Shown here: piece by piece, positions 1-7,661 of the stretch
How the letters are laid out: every line of letters starts with the position of its first letter
How positions within the stretch are numbered: the first letter of the stretch is position 1
Assembly: GCA_035544515.1 (NCBI GenBank)
Contig: DATKEG010000170.1
Span: 1 to 7,661 of the forward strand
From: DATKEG01 sp035544515
Lineage (GTDB): Bacteria > Acidobacteriota > Vicinamibacteria > Fen-336
DNA: 7,661 bases
Direction: 5' to 3'
Notes under the pieces: model-generated
Told to the model about the DNA's origin: nothing
Seen by the model: only the letters and a program-made list of their open reading frames with translations
Databases searched by the model: none
Made by a program: the position numbers and the translations under genes

Positions 1-1
1 G

Positions 2-484
2 GAGCCCGCGCCGCCGCCTTCCGCGCCTCCGATGCCGCCGCTGCCCGGGCCGGTCACGGTCCCGGCACCGACGCCGGCGATCACCGCGGAGCCGGCCGTC
101 CCCACGCCGCCCGCCGTCGCCGTGGCGCGGGAACCCCCGCCGCCATCCGAGGCCGAGCCGGCTTCGGCACCGCCGCCGCCCGCGCCCGCTCCCGGGCCGC
201 GCGACGACGCCGACCTCGTCTCGCCGACGCTGGCGGAGCTCTACTTGAACCAGGGGTTCCCGGAGAAGGCCATCGAGGTGTACAGCCGGCTCCTCGAGCG
301 CGAGCCGGGCAACGAGCGCGCGCGCGCGCGCGTCACCGAGCTGCGGGAGGCCGGAGGGGCGCGAGCGGAGACGCCACCGGCGGGAGACACCGACCAGGCC
401 CGGGCCGCCCGCCGCGAGGCCCTCGAACGCACGATCGAGCGGCTCGAGTCGCTGCGCGCCGCCCTGCAGAAGGGCCCGCGGTGA
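2..484 (+). CDS. TPR-repeat protein, C-terminal part (5' end outside window)
   Basis: The frame is open from the left edge to a TGA at 482-484, giving 160 visible residues. An ATG at 32 exists, but the same Pro/Ala-rich composition continues upstream of it, so I treat the gene as 5'-truncated by the window. The visible N-terminal ~70 residues are a low-complexity Pro/Ala/Glu linker. Around 212-350 lies one clear tetratricopeptide unit with the pattern AELYLNQGFPEKAIEVYSRL followed by EREPGN, the typical TPR helix pair. The last ~35 residues (REALERTIERLESLRAALQK) look like a charged amphipathic helix, possibly a short coiled coil. TPRs are protein-protein interaction scaffolds; no catalytic motif is visible. 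The stop overlaps the GTG of the Roadblock gene by GTGA, so the two are probably co-translated and may interact (inference). A 17-base alternating GC tract lies inside the gene at 316-332. The specific function is unknown. Confidence 0.8.
   Translation, partial: EPAPPPSAPPMPPLPGPVTVPAPTPAITAEPAVPTPPAVAVAREPPPPSEAEPASAPPPPAPAPGPRDDADLVSPTLAELYLNQGFPEKAIEVYSRLLEREPGNERARARVTELREAGGARAETPPAGDTDQARAARREALERTIERLESLRAALQKGPR
316..332 (+). repeat. Alternating GC dinucleotide tract
   Basis: Seventeen bases of strictly alternating G and C lie inside the TPR gene and encode Arg/Ala repeats just after the TPR unit. Such tracts can adopt left-handed DNA and are prone to slippage. In this GC-rich genome it may simply reflect codon choice; a shorter 12-base tract occurs at 7114-7125 in coaE. 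Confidence 0.5.
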
Positions 485-843
485 CGCGGTTCATGCAGGC
501 GCTGCGCGCCATCGCCGCGCGCGTTCCCGAGACGCAGGTGCTCCTCATCATGGGCACGGACGGCATTCCCATCGAGAAGCTCGTGCTCAACCCCGACCCG
601 AACCTCGAGGCGGTGGCCGCCGAATACACGGCGCTCCTGCGCGCGAGCGTGTCGGCCGCCGGCGACACCGGCCTGGGCGAGCTGCGGGAGCTGTCGGTGG
701 TCACCGACCGCGTGACCGCGCTGCTCGTGGCCATCACCCCGGAGTATTTCCTCTTCGCGGCGCTCGCGCCCGGCGCCCTGCACGGCCGCGCGCGCTTCGC
801 CCTGCGCGTCGCGGGCCAGGGTCTGCAGCAGGAGTTCGTGTAG
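481..843 (+). CDS. Roadblock/LC7-domain protein (MglB-like)
   Basis: This is a 120-residue protein, the usual size of a single Roadblock/LC7 domain. An N-terminal helix (residues 2-15) is followed by the strand VLLIMGTDGIPIEKL (20-34), a central helix with AAEYTALLRAS (46-56), strands with GELRELSVVTD (66-76) and ALLVAITPEYFLFAAL (80-95), and a C-terminal helix. This beta-alpha-beta-beta-alpha order and the 'GTDGIPI' turn are hallmarks of the family. Roadblock proteins dimerise and usually act as partners or GAPs of small Ras-like GTPases (MglB with MglA), or as scaffolds. No GTPase gene is in view. I chose GTG 481 because it overlaps the upstream stop (GTGA) and has AGAAGGG at 468-474, 6 bases upstream. 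An ATG at 493 is an alternative start that would remove only four residues. It is cytoplasmic, with no signal peptide. Assignment to the fold is fairly secure; the pathway is not known. Confidence 0.82.
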   Translation: MTRFMQALRAIAARVPETQVLLIMGTDGIPIEKLVLNPDPNLEAVAAEYTALLRASVSAAGDTGLGELRELSVVTDRVTALLVAITPEYFLFAALAPGALHGRARFALRVAGQGLQQEFV

Positions 844-871
844 GTCGCGCGGCGCCCCCGCCCCGCGAATG

Positions 872-901
872 TTGACACCATCCGCGACGGCGGCGAATAA
901 T
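872..901 (+). promoter_or_regulatory. Sigma70-type promoter for accB-accC unit
   Basis: A perfect -35 hexamer TTGACA occupies 872-877. It is followed by an 18-base spacer and AATAAT at 896-901, five of six matches to TATAAT. The A/T-rich patch (AATAATAT, 896-903) stands out in otherwise extremely GC-rich DNA. Initiation is expected near 908, giving a leader of about 45 bases before the proposed accB start at 953. The element lies in the only sizeable gap of the left half and after a gene end, so it probably starts a transcript running through accC and perhaps on to coaE (inference). Confidence 0.72.
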
Positions 902-942
902 ATCCACTTCCCGAGACTCTCGTGGTCGCACGCCTCTGCGAA

Positions 943-947
943 GGGAG
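943..947 (+). promoter_or_regulatory. Shine-Dalgarno of accB, supports TTG start
   Basis: GGGAG at 943-947 ends five bases before the TTG at 953-955. This decides the start of accB: the in-frame ATG at 869 has no comparable site, and it lies upstream of the -35 box, so a transcript from the 872-901 promoter would not contain it. Confidence 0.65.
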
Positions 948-952
948 ACCCA

Positions 953-1450
<498 letters not shown>

Positions 1451-1510
1451 ATTCCACCCCGTCTCACGGGCCCCACCCGGCCGGCCCGGGCGCCCGCCCC
1501 CGAAGCGAGT

Positions 1511-1518
1511 GGGAGGGG
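1511..1518 (+). promoter_or_regulatory. Shine-Dalgarno of accC
   Basis: GGGAGGGG at 1511-1518 is a strong anti-Shine-Dalgarno match ending 10 bases before the GTG at 1529. This is slightly longer than usual spacing but supports that start, which also gives the family-typical N-terminus MFKKVLIANRGEIA. Confidence 0.6.
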
Positions 1519-1528
1519 CCGCATTCCG

Positions 1529-2893
<1,365 letters not shown>

Positions 2894-2903
2894 GAGCCCT
2901 CAG

Positions 2904-3545
2904 GTGCCCGGCGCCCTGCCCGCGCGTCCGTTCGTCTACCCGATCGTCGACGCCGGAGCGCTGGGCGGGCGCTCCGCGGCCGAGGCCGTGCGCGCGCTGG
3001 CGGAGGGCGGGGCCTCTCTCGTGCAGCTGCGCGCCAAGGGAATGCCCGACGGGGCGCTCCTGGACCTGGCCCGAGAGGCCACGGCGGCCGCGCGTGCCGC
3101 CGGGATCGCCCTGATCGTCGACGATCGCGCCGACGTGGCGCGCCTGGCCGGCGCCGACGGCGTGCACGTCGGCCAGGACGACCTGCCCCCCACCGCCTGC
3201 CGGGCCGTGCTCGGTGCCGGGGCGCTGGTGGGACTCTCCACTCACGGCCTGGGCCAGATCGAAGCCGGCCGGCGAGAGCCCGTGGACTACCTGGCGGTGG
3301 GGCCCGTCTTCCCCACGCGCAGCAAGCGCCTGGCGGACCCGGTGGTCGGTCCCGAGCTGGTCCGGCGGGCGCGGGCCCTGTGGCCCGGGCCGCTCGTGGC
3401 CATCGGCGGCATCACGCCGGAGAACGCGCGCGAGGTGGTCGAGGCGGGCGCCGACGGCCTCGCCGTCATCTCCGCGGTGCTGGCGCACGACGACCTGGCC
3501 GAGGCCGTGCGCCGTTTGCGCCGCGCCCTGGGGCCGCCGGGGTGA
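2904..3545 (+). CDS. thiE: Thiamine phosphate synthase
   Basis: ThiE joins hydroxymethylpyrimidine diphosphate to the thiazole phosphate to make thiamine phosphate. The 213-residue length is normal for this TIM-barrel enzyme. Visible motifs: VQLRAKG (40-46, pyrimidine diphosphate site), LIVDDRADVARLAGADGVHV then GQDDLP (70-95), with Asp74 and Asp93 as likely Mg2+ ligands, GLSTHG (about 112-117), DYLAVGPVFPTRSK (about 131-144), and the C-terminal phosphate-binding barrel end VAIGGIT plus ADGLAVISAVL. The common 'INDR' reads VDDR here, a conservative Asn-to-Asp change at 73. The GTG start at 2904 lies 10 bases after accC with only a weak purine patch upstream, suggesting translational coupling. 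The stop overlaps the next start. No other thi gene is in view. TenI, a non-synthase relative, is a less likely alternative because the QLR.K and metal residues are intact. Confidence 0.93.
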   Translation: MPGALPARPFVYPIVDAGALGGRSAAEAVRALAEGGASLVQLRAKGMPDGALLDLAREATAAARAAGIALIVDDRADVARLAGADGVHVGQDDLPPTACRAVLGAGALVGLSTHGLGQIEAGRREPVDYLAVGPVFPTRSKRLADPVVGPELVRRARALWPGPLVAIGGITPENAREVVEAGADGLAVISAVLAHDDLAEAVRRLRRALGPPG

Positions 3546-5725
3546 GACGCGCCGCGCGGCTGACTCCCCTCGCGCTCGCGCTCGCTTCGTTGCTTCCGCA
3601 CGCGCGCGCCGTGTGGCCCGACCTCACCTATTACTTCCGCGACTTCACCGTCACGTTCTACCCGCTGCGCCTGTTCTGGGCGCGGGAGCTGCGGGCGGGG
3701 CGCTGGCCCGGGTGGAACCCCTACGTCTACGAGGGCGTGCCGGCCCTGCCCGTGCTCTATCCCCCCGATCTGCTGCACGTGCTCAGCCCCGACCCCGCCT
3801 TCGTCTCCTGGCTCCTCACGCTGCACTTCCCGCTGGCCGCGCTGGCCGCCTACGCGCTGGCGCGAGACCTCGGCCTGGGACGCGCGGGCGCCTTCGTGGC
3901 GGGCGCCGTCTTCTCGCTGTCCGGCCTTTGCCTGTCGTCGCTCAACCTCTACGTCTTCCTCCAGGCCCTGGCGCTCTCCCCGCTGCTCGTGCTCACCCTG
4001 CGCCGCGCCGCGCTGCAGGGTGGCCGGTTCGTCCCCGCCGCGGCCGTGGTGTTCGCCTTGTCGCTGTCGACGCTCGCCGTCGAGTTCGCGGCGCAGGCGG
4101 TGGTGCTCGGCCTCCTCCTGGCGCTGGCCGACGTGCCGCGCCCCCGTGCGGGCGCGCGGCTCGCCGTCGCCCTGGCCGTGGGGGCCGGGCTGGCGGCGGT
4201 GCCGGTGCTCGTGACCGCCGGCATCCTGCGCGAGAGCGTGCGCGGGGCGGGCTTCGCGCCCGAGGTGGCGCTGGGCAACGCGGTGCATCCCGCCGTCCTG
4301 CTGCAGGCCCTGGTGCCGGACCTGTTCGGCTCGCTGGCCGCCCCCGTCGAGGCGTGGTGGGGCGGCCGGTTCTTCAGCAAGGGCTTCCCGTACCTGCTCA
4401 GCCTCTACCTCGGCCCGCTCGCGCTCGCGCTCGCGGCGACCGGTGCCGTGGGCTCGAGCCTGGGGCGACGCCGTACGCTCGTACTCCTCTGCGCCGGCGC
4501 CTTCGGCCTCTGGTATGCGCTGGGGGCGCCCGCCGGGCTCGCCGGGTGGATCGCGCGGCTGCCGGGCACCGACTGGTTCCGCTTTCCGAGCAAGGCCATG
4601 CTCCTCCCCGTTCTCGCCCTGGCCACGCTGGCCGGCGCGGGCGCCCACGGCCTGGCGCGCGGGCTCGGCTGGCGCCGCTTCGCGTTCACCTGTGCGATCG
4701 TGGCCGCCGTTCCCCTGATCCTGGCCGGCCTGGTGGGCCTGGCGGGACGCACGGTGGCGGCCTGGGCCGCGGTGCCGGAGGCGCTTTTTCCCCCCGTGCA
4801 GCGCGCCGTCGTGGCGCAGGGCGCGCAGGCGGCGCTGCTCGCGCTGGGCGGCGCCCTCGTGGCGGCGCTCGTGTGCCGGGGGCGGCTCGGCGCGCTTCCG
4901 GGGCTCGCCCTGTTGGCCACGCTGCTCGTGGGCGACCTCGCCCGCGCCGGCGCCGGGCTCAACCCGCAGGCCCCGCCCGCGATGTTCGCCCTGCTGCCGG
5001 AGCTGGCGTCGCAGCGTCTCGACGCGCTCGACGGCGGGCGCGTGTTCAGCCACGGCCTGGACGAGAGCCCGGCCTTCCGCCGTTTCCTGGGCAGCGCGGC
5101 CCCGGGCCGCGGCCTGTGGTCGTTCTTCCTCTCGCGGCAGATGCTGGTGCCCTACGCCAGCGTGCTCGACCGCGTGGAAACCGCGCACGGCAAGGACCTG
5201 ACGTCCTTCGTGCCGCGCGGGCCGGAGCTGGCGCCGGGCGATCTGGAGCCGGGCCGCGTCGGCGCGATCCTGGGACGGCTGCGGGCGGCGGCCGTGTCGC
5301 GCGTGTTGAGTCTCGATCCCCTCGATCACCCGGACCTGCTCCTGCGGGCGCGCGTACCCGCGGGACCGCCGCAGATGTGGATCCACCTCTTCGAGCTGAG
5401 CTCGGCCGCGCCGCGCGCCGCGCTCGCCTCGGGGACCGTGCGCGCGTTGCGGCTTCACCCCGGCGAGCAGGAGTACGAGGTGGACGCGGAACGCGGTGGC
5501 GACCTCATCGTGCGCGACAGCCACGCCCGCGGATGGCGGGCCTGGGTGGACGGCACGGCCGCGCCGGTCCGGCTCGCGGACGGCAAGTATCGCGCGGTGG
5601 CGGTGGCCGCCGGCCGCCACCGGGTGCGGTTCGCCTATGCGCCGCCGGGACTCCGGGCCGGGCTGGCGGTGACGGCCCTGAGCCTGGCCGCCGCGGCGGT
5701 GCTCGCGCGAAAACCCGTGGTGTAA
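3542..5725 (+). CDS. YfhO-like multi-pass membrane protein (probable GT-C glycosyltransferase)
   Basis: The product is a 727-residue, highly hydrophobic protein. After a first membrane segment (about 7-24) comes a loop with YYFRDFTVTFYPLRLFW (30-46), RAGRWPGWNPYVYEGVP (51-67) and YPPDLLHVL. This 'D..Y.P..LR.G.lPlWNPY.f.G.P' arrangement is characteristic of YfhO-family proteins, and Asp34 sits where GT-C enzymes place their catalytic acid. Many membrane segments follow (about ten by eye), with WFRFPSK (345-351) before another helix run. A large polar region (about 460-700) contains a C-terminal beta-rich part with RDSHARGWRAWVDG (658-671), also typical of YfhO, and a final membrane helix lies at about 703-722. 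Characterised B. subtilis YfhO moves lipid-linked GlcNAc onto lipoteichoic acid; the substrate here is unknown. The GTG at 3542 overlaps the thiE stop (GTGA). The frame is open further upstream, but that part lies inside thiE and is rejected. Confidence 0.82.
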   Translation: MRRAARLTPLALALASLLPHARAVWPDLTYYFRDFTVTFYPLRLFWARELRAGRWPGWNPYVYEGVPALPVLYPPDLLHVLSPDPAFVSWLLTLHFPLAALAAYALARDLGLGRAGAFVAGAVFSLSGLCLSSLNLYVFLQALALSPLLVLTLRRAALQGGRFVPAAAVVFALSLSTLAVEFAAQAVVLGLLLALADVPRPRAGARLAVALAVGAGLAAVPVLVTAGILRESVRGAGFAPEVALGNAVHPAVLLQALVPDLFGSLAAPVEAWWGGRFFSKGFPYLLSLYLGPLALALAATGAVGSSLGRRRTLVLLCAGAFGLWYALGAPAGLAGWIARLPGTDWFRFPSKAMLLPVLALATLAGAGAHGLARGLGWRRFAFTCAIVAAVPLILAGLVGLAGRTVAAWAAVPEALFPPVQRAVVAQGAQAALLALGGALVAALVCRGRLGALPGLALLATLLVGDLARAGAGLNPQAPPAMFALLPELASQRLDALDGGRVFSHGLDESPAFRRFLGSAAPGRGLWSFFLSRQMLVPYASVLDRVETAHGKDLTSFVPRGPELAPGDLEPGRVGAILGRLRAAAVSRVLSLDPLDHPDLLLRARVPAGPPQMWIHLFELSSAAPRAALASGTVRALRLHPGEQEYEVDAERGGDLIVRDSHARGWRAWVDGTAAPVRLADGKYRAVAVAAGRHRVRFAYAPPGLRAGLAVTALSLAAAAVLARKPVV

Positions 5726-5734
5726 CATCCCCGC
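5723..5734 (+). promoter_or_regulatory. Possible leaderless -10 element before folD
   Basis: TAACAT at 5723-5728 fits the TANNNT -10 pattern, and exactly six bases separate it from the GTG of folD at 5735. Transcription from it would therefore begin at the start codon. folD has no recognisable Shine-Dalgarno, which fits either leaderless or coupled translation. No good -35 hexamer is visible at 17-18 bases, and the motif overlaps the upstream stop codon TAA, so chance is quite possible. Confidence 0.25.
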
Positions 5735-6643
5735 GTGGCGGCGAGAGTGCTCGACGGGGCGGCCACCGCGCGCGCCATCCGCGAGGAACTGCGCGAGCGG
5801 GTGGGGGCGCTCTCCGCCGCGGGCCGCCGTCCCGGTCTGGGTGTCCTCCTCGTCGGCGACGACCCCGCCTCCGCCGTCTACGTGCGCAGCAAGACCCGCG
5901 CCTGCGAGGACCTCGGCATCCACCACGAGACCGCGCGGCTGGCCGCCGCGGCCACGACCGCGGACGTGGTCGCGCGGGTCGAGGACTACAACCGCCGGCC
6001 GGAGATCCACGGCATCCTGGTGCAGCTTCCCCTGCCGCCACAGGTGGACACGCCGCGGGTGCTGGACCTCGTGGACCCGGCCAAGGACGTGGACGGCTTC
6101 CACGCGGAGAACGTCGGCCGGCTGGTGCAGAAGCGGCCGCGCTTCGTCGCCTGCACGCCGGCGGGGATCATGGAGCTTTTGGCGCGCAACGACGTCCCGG
6201 TGGCCTCCCGGCGCGCGGTCGTGCTCGGCCGCAGCGACATCGTGGGCAAGCCCATGGCCCTCCTCCTCCTCCACGCGGACGCCACGGTGACGGTCTGCCA
6301 TTCCCGGACGCGGGACCTCGCATCCGTCACGCGCCAGGCGGACCTGCTGATCGCGGCCATGGGACGGGCCGGCTTCGTACGCGCCGAGCACGTCAAGCCG
6401 GGCGCCGTGGTCGTGGACGTCGGGATGAACCGGGTGGAGGATCCGGCGCGGGCGGAGGACTTGCTCTCCCCGGAGCGGCGGGCCGAGTTCGCGCGGAAGG
6501 GCTACGCTCTCGTGGGCGACGTGCACGCGCCCTCGGTGGGCGAGGTGGCTTCCGCGCTCACCCCCGTGCCGGGCGGCGTGGGTCCGCTCACGATCGCCAT
6601 GCTCATGAGCAACACGGTGAAGGCGGCCGGCCTGCGCGGCTGA
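5735..6643 (+). CDS. folD: Bifunctional methylene-THF dehydrogenase / methenyl-THF cyclohydrolase
   Basis: FolD interconverts 5,10-methylene-, 5,10-methenyl- and 10-formyl-tetrahydrofolate, usually with NADP, supplying one-carbon units in the cytoplasm. It has 302 residues, slightly longer than the ~285 of E. coli. Motifs in order: VGDDPASAVYVRSKTRACED (40-59) with Tyr49 and catalytic Lys53; ILVQLPLP (94-101) with Gln97; PAKDVDGFH (115-123) with Asp120; CTPAGIMELL (140-149); the Rossmann signature GRSDIVGKPM (165-174); and near the C-terminus GDVHAPSVGEV, then TPVPGGVGPLTIAMLMSNT. All expected catalytic and folate-binding residues are intact. GRSDIVGK differs slightly from the common GRSNIVGR, which might affect cofactor preference (inference). 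The GTG start gives the normal N-terminus VLDGAATARAIREEL. It lies 9 bases after the membrane-protein gene and 14 before coaE. Confidence 0.96.
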   Translation: MAARVLDGAATARAIREELRERVGALSAAGRRPGLGVLLVGDDPASAVYVRSKTRACEDLGIHHETARLAAAATTADVVARVEDYNRRPEIHGILVQLPLPPQVDTPRVLDLVDPAKDVDGFHAENVGRLVQKRPRFVACTPAGIMELLARNDVPVASRRAVVLGRSDIVGKPMALLLLHADATVTVCHSRTRDLASVTRQADLLIAAMGRAGFVRAEHVKPGAVVVDVGMNRVEDPARAEDLLSPERRAEFARKGYALVGDVHAPSVGEVASALTPVPGGVGPLTIAMLMSNTVKAAGLRG

Positions 6644-6657
6644 GGTCGCGGGCATCC

Positions 6658-7661
6658 ATGCTGAAGGTCGGGCTCACCGGGGGCATCGCCTGCGGAAAGA
6701 CGCACGTCGCCCGGCGGCTGGCCTCGCGCGCTCTGCACGTGCTCGACCTCGACACGGTCGCGCACGAGCTGACCGCACCCGGCGGCGCGGCCTACGAGGA
6801 CGTCGTGCGCGCGTTCGGCGCCGGCATCCTCGGCGCCGCGGGCGCGATCGACCGCCAGGCCCTCGCCGCGCGCGTATTCGCCGACCCGGAAGCGCTCGGC
6901 CGCCTCAACGCCCTCGTCCACCCGCGCGTGCGCGAGGAGGAAACCCGGCGCGCCCGCGCGCTCGCCGGCACGGGCGCGGTGCTGGTCACCGACGCCGCGT
7001 TGCTGGTGGAGTCCGGCCTCCATCTCCGCTTCGACCGCCTGGTGGTCGTGGACTGCCGGCCGGAGCAGCAGGTGCGCCGCCTGGCCGCGCGCGACGGCAT
7101 GACCGAGGAGACGGCGCGCGCGCGCCTGGCTGCCCAGATGCCGGTGGCCGAGAAGCGGCGCTTCGCCCATCTCCTGATCGACGCCTCGGCCTCGGTCGAG
7201 GAGACCGACCGCGCGACGGACGCGGTCACGGAGACGCTGCGCGGCCTGGCCGCCCGGGACGTGGTCCGGGTGGCCGTGCCGGCGGAACGCGCCCTGGGCG
7301 CGCTCCTGCACGGCCCGGCGCAAGGGCCGCGAGGCCTGACGCCGGCCCTGCTGCTGCGGGAGATCGTGGAGGCGGGAGGGCTGGAGATGGAGCGGGCATC
7401 CGCGCGCCTGGCGCCCCCGCCCACGGGGCCCTGGTACCGGGCCGCGGGCGCGGAATCCGGCGGTCCGGGGCCGGAGACGCTCGCCGTGCCGGTGGCGCTG
7501 TTCGCGCTGGCGCGTCGCGGCTACGATCCCGAGTACACGGCTTCGGCGGCGGCCAGCGTGGGGCGGCTCACCCATCGTGAGCCGCGCGCGCTCGGGGACG
7601 CGGTCCTGATGGCGCTGGCCCTCGCCGCCGTGGCGTCCGGAGGCCTCGACGAGGCACGCCG
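6658..7661 (+). CDS. coaE: Dephospho-CoA kinase with unusual C-terminal extension (3' end outside window)
   Basis: CoaE phosphorylates the ribose 3'-hydroxyl of dephospho-CoA, the last step of CoA synthesis. The ATG at 6658 opens directly into VGLTGGIACGKT (4-15), the Walker A P-loop with Lys14 and Thr15. Further family motifs: VLDLDTVAHEL (28-38) with the conserved Asp at 32, LNALVHPRV (83-91), TDAALLVESGLHLRFDRLVVV (111-131; cf. the usual 'PLLFE.gl...D.vvvV'), and the lid/adenine region RDGMTEETARARLAAQMP (145-162) with Lys166. IDASASVEET follows near 175-184. This completes a normal ~200-residue kinase. However, the frame has no stop through the window end at 7661, giving at least 334 residues. 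The extra part (202 onward) is described separately. It is the only gene in the window with a visible ATG start. It could be a true fusion or, less likely, an assembly error joining two genes. Confidence 0.92.
   Translation, partial: MLKVGLTGGIACGKTHVARRLASRALHVLDLDTVAHELTAPGGAAYEDVVRAFGAGILGAAGAIDRQALAARVFADPEALGRLNALVHPRVREEETRRARALAGTGAVLVTDAALLVESGLHLRFDRLVVVDCRPEQQVRRLAARDGMTEETARARLAAQMPVAEKRRFAHLLIDASASVEETDRATDAVTETLRGLAARDVVRVAVPAERALGALLHGPAQGPRGLTPALLLREIVEAGGLEMERASARLAPPPTGPWYRAAGAESGGPGPETLAVPVALFALARRGYDPEYTASAAASVGRLTHREPRALGDAVLMALALAAVASGGLDEAR
7261..7661 (+). other. C-terminal extension of CoaE resembling a degenerate ADP-ribosylglycohydrolase domain
   Basis: Residues 202-334 of the CoaE frame lie beyond the kinase. 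By eye they run parallel to the N-terminal half of ARH/DraG-type proteins. VPAERALGALLHGP (207-220) resembles the opening 'GDALGA..EG', LTPALLLREIVEAGGLEMER (227-246) resembles 'DDT..al.LAESLLE.GG....', TGPWYRAAG (256-264) resembles the 'gp.tr.al' turn, and VPVALFALARRGYDPEYTAS then GRLTHREPRALGDAVLMALA (277-321) resembles the '(m)R..PlgLl...s.lTH..p.a..aa...a' core. The family's opening Gly-Asp and Asp-Asp-Thr metal motif are replaced, so catalysis is doubtful. The C-terminal metal motif would lie outside the window. The similarity is recalled from memory and not searched. The extension could instead be an unrelated helical domain. Confidence 0.45.

Noticed and set aside
869..952. ATG start for accB at 869
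   Set aside because: It lies upstream of the TTGACA box, adds residues unlike BCCP, and has no Shine-Dalgarno. The TTG at 953 is better supported.
1467..1490. Intrinsic terminator between accB and accC
   Set aside because: The stem is short and no T-run follows. Short GC stems are expected by chance in DNA this GC-rich.
3380..3541. Upstream extension of the membrane-protein frame starting at an ATG at 3380
   Set aside because: It would overlap thiE by 166 bases and adds Arg/Gly-rich sequence. The GTG at 3542 directly precedes the hydrophobic first segment and forms a GTGA overlap.
3287..6655. A 1122-codon open frame on the minus strand across the thiE end, the membrane gene and folD
   Set aside because: It is antisense to three genes with clear family motifs. 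Its translation is low-complexity Arg/Gly/His/Gln-rich, the usual by-product of GC-biased third positions.
6502..7575. A 357-codon minus-strand open frame opposite folD and coaE
   Set aside because: The plus strand carries intact FolD and CoaE motifs here. The minus product is Arg/Gly-rich with no family features.

Overview
The window is a compact, very GC-rich bacterial gene cluster (my impression is over 70% G+C, not computed). All eight recognisable genes lie on the + strand, with almost no spare DNA. Order: the 3' end of a TPR-repeat protein gene, a Roadblock/LC7 protein, accB (biotin carboxyl carrier protein), accC (biotin carboxylase), thiE (thiamine phosphate synthase), a large YfhO-like GT-C-type membrane protein, folD (methylene-THF dehydrogenase/cyclohydrolase), and a coaE-type dephospho-CoA kinase that runs off the right edge. 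No tRNA, rRNA, CRISPR array, insertion sequence or convincing intrinsic terminator was seen. The gene content and GC suggest a soil or subsurface lineage such as Rokubacteria/Methylomirabilota or a deltaproteobacterial/myxobacterial relative. That placement is inference from style, not a demonstrated assignment.

Layout: positions 2-843 hold a TPR/Roadblock pair joined by a GTGA stop/start overlap. Next comes a 109-base gap (844-952), which carries the best promoter of the window: a perfect TTGACA, 18 bases, then AATAAT, in an A/T-rich island. It sits just before accB, which most likely begins at a TTG with a good Shine-Dalgarno sequence. accB and accC are separated by 78 bases. accC, thiE, the membrane protein, folD and coaE then follow with gaps of 10, -4, 9 and 14 bases, which reads as one transcription unit driven from upstream of accB. 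Six of the seven visible starts are GTG or TTG.

Functionally the cluster is a housekeeping 'carboxylation and cofactor' set: the biotin-carboxylase half of acetyl-CoA carboxylase (or a related acyl-CoA carboxylase), thiamine phosphate, one-carbon folate and CoA synthesis. A probable lipid-linked-sugar transferase is embedded among them. The carboxyltransferase subunits, biotin ligase, other thi genes and an MglA-like GTPase for the Roadblock protein are not in the window.

The most unusual observation is that the CoaE reading frame does not stop at the normal ~200 residues. It continues for at least 133 more codons into sequence that resembles an ADP-ribosylglycohydrolase (ARH/DraG) fold, apparently without the N-terminal acidic metal-binding motif. 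Secondary oddities are a Pro-to-Gly change in the signature loop of AccC, a possible leaderless promoter exactly spaced before folD, and an alternating GC tract in the TPR gene.
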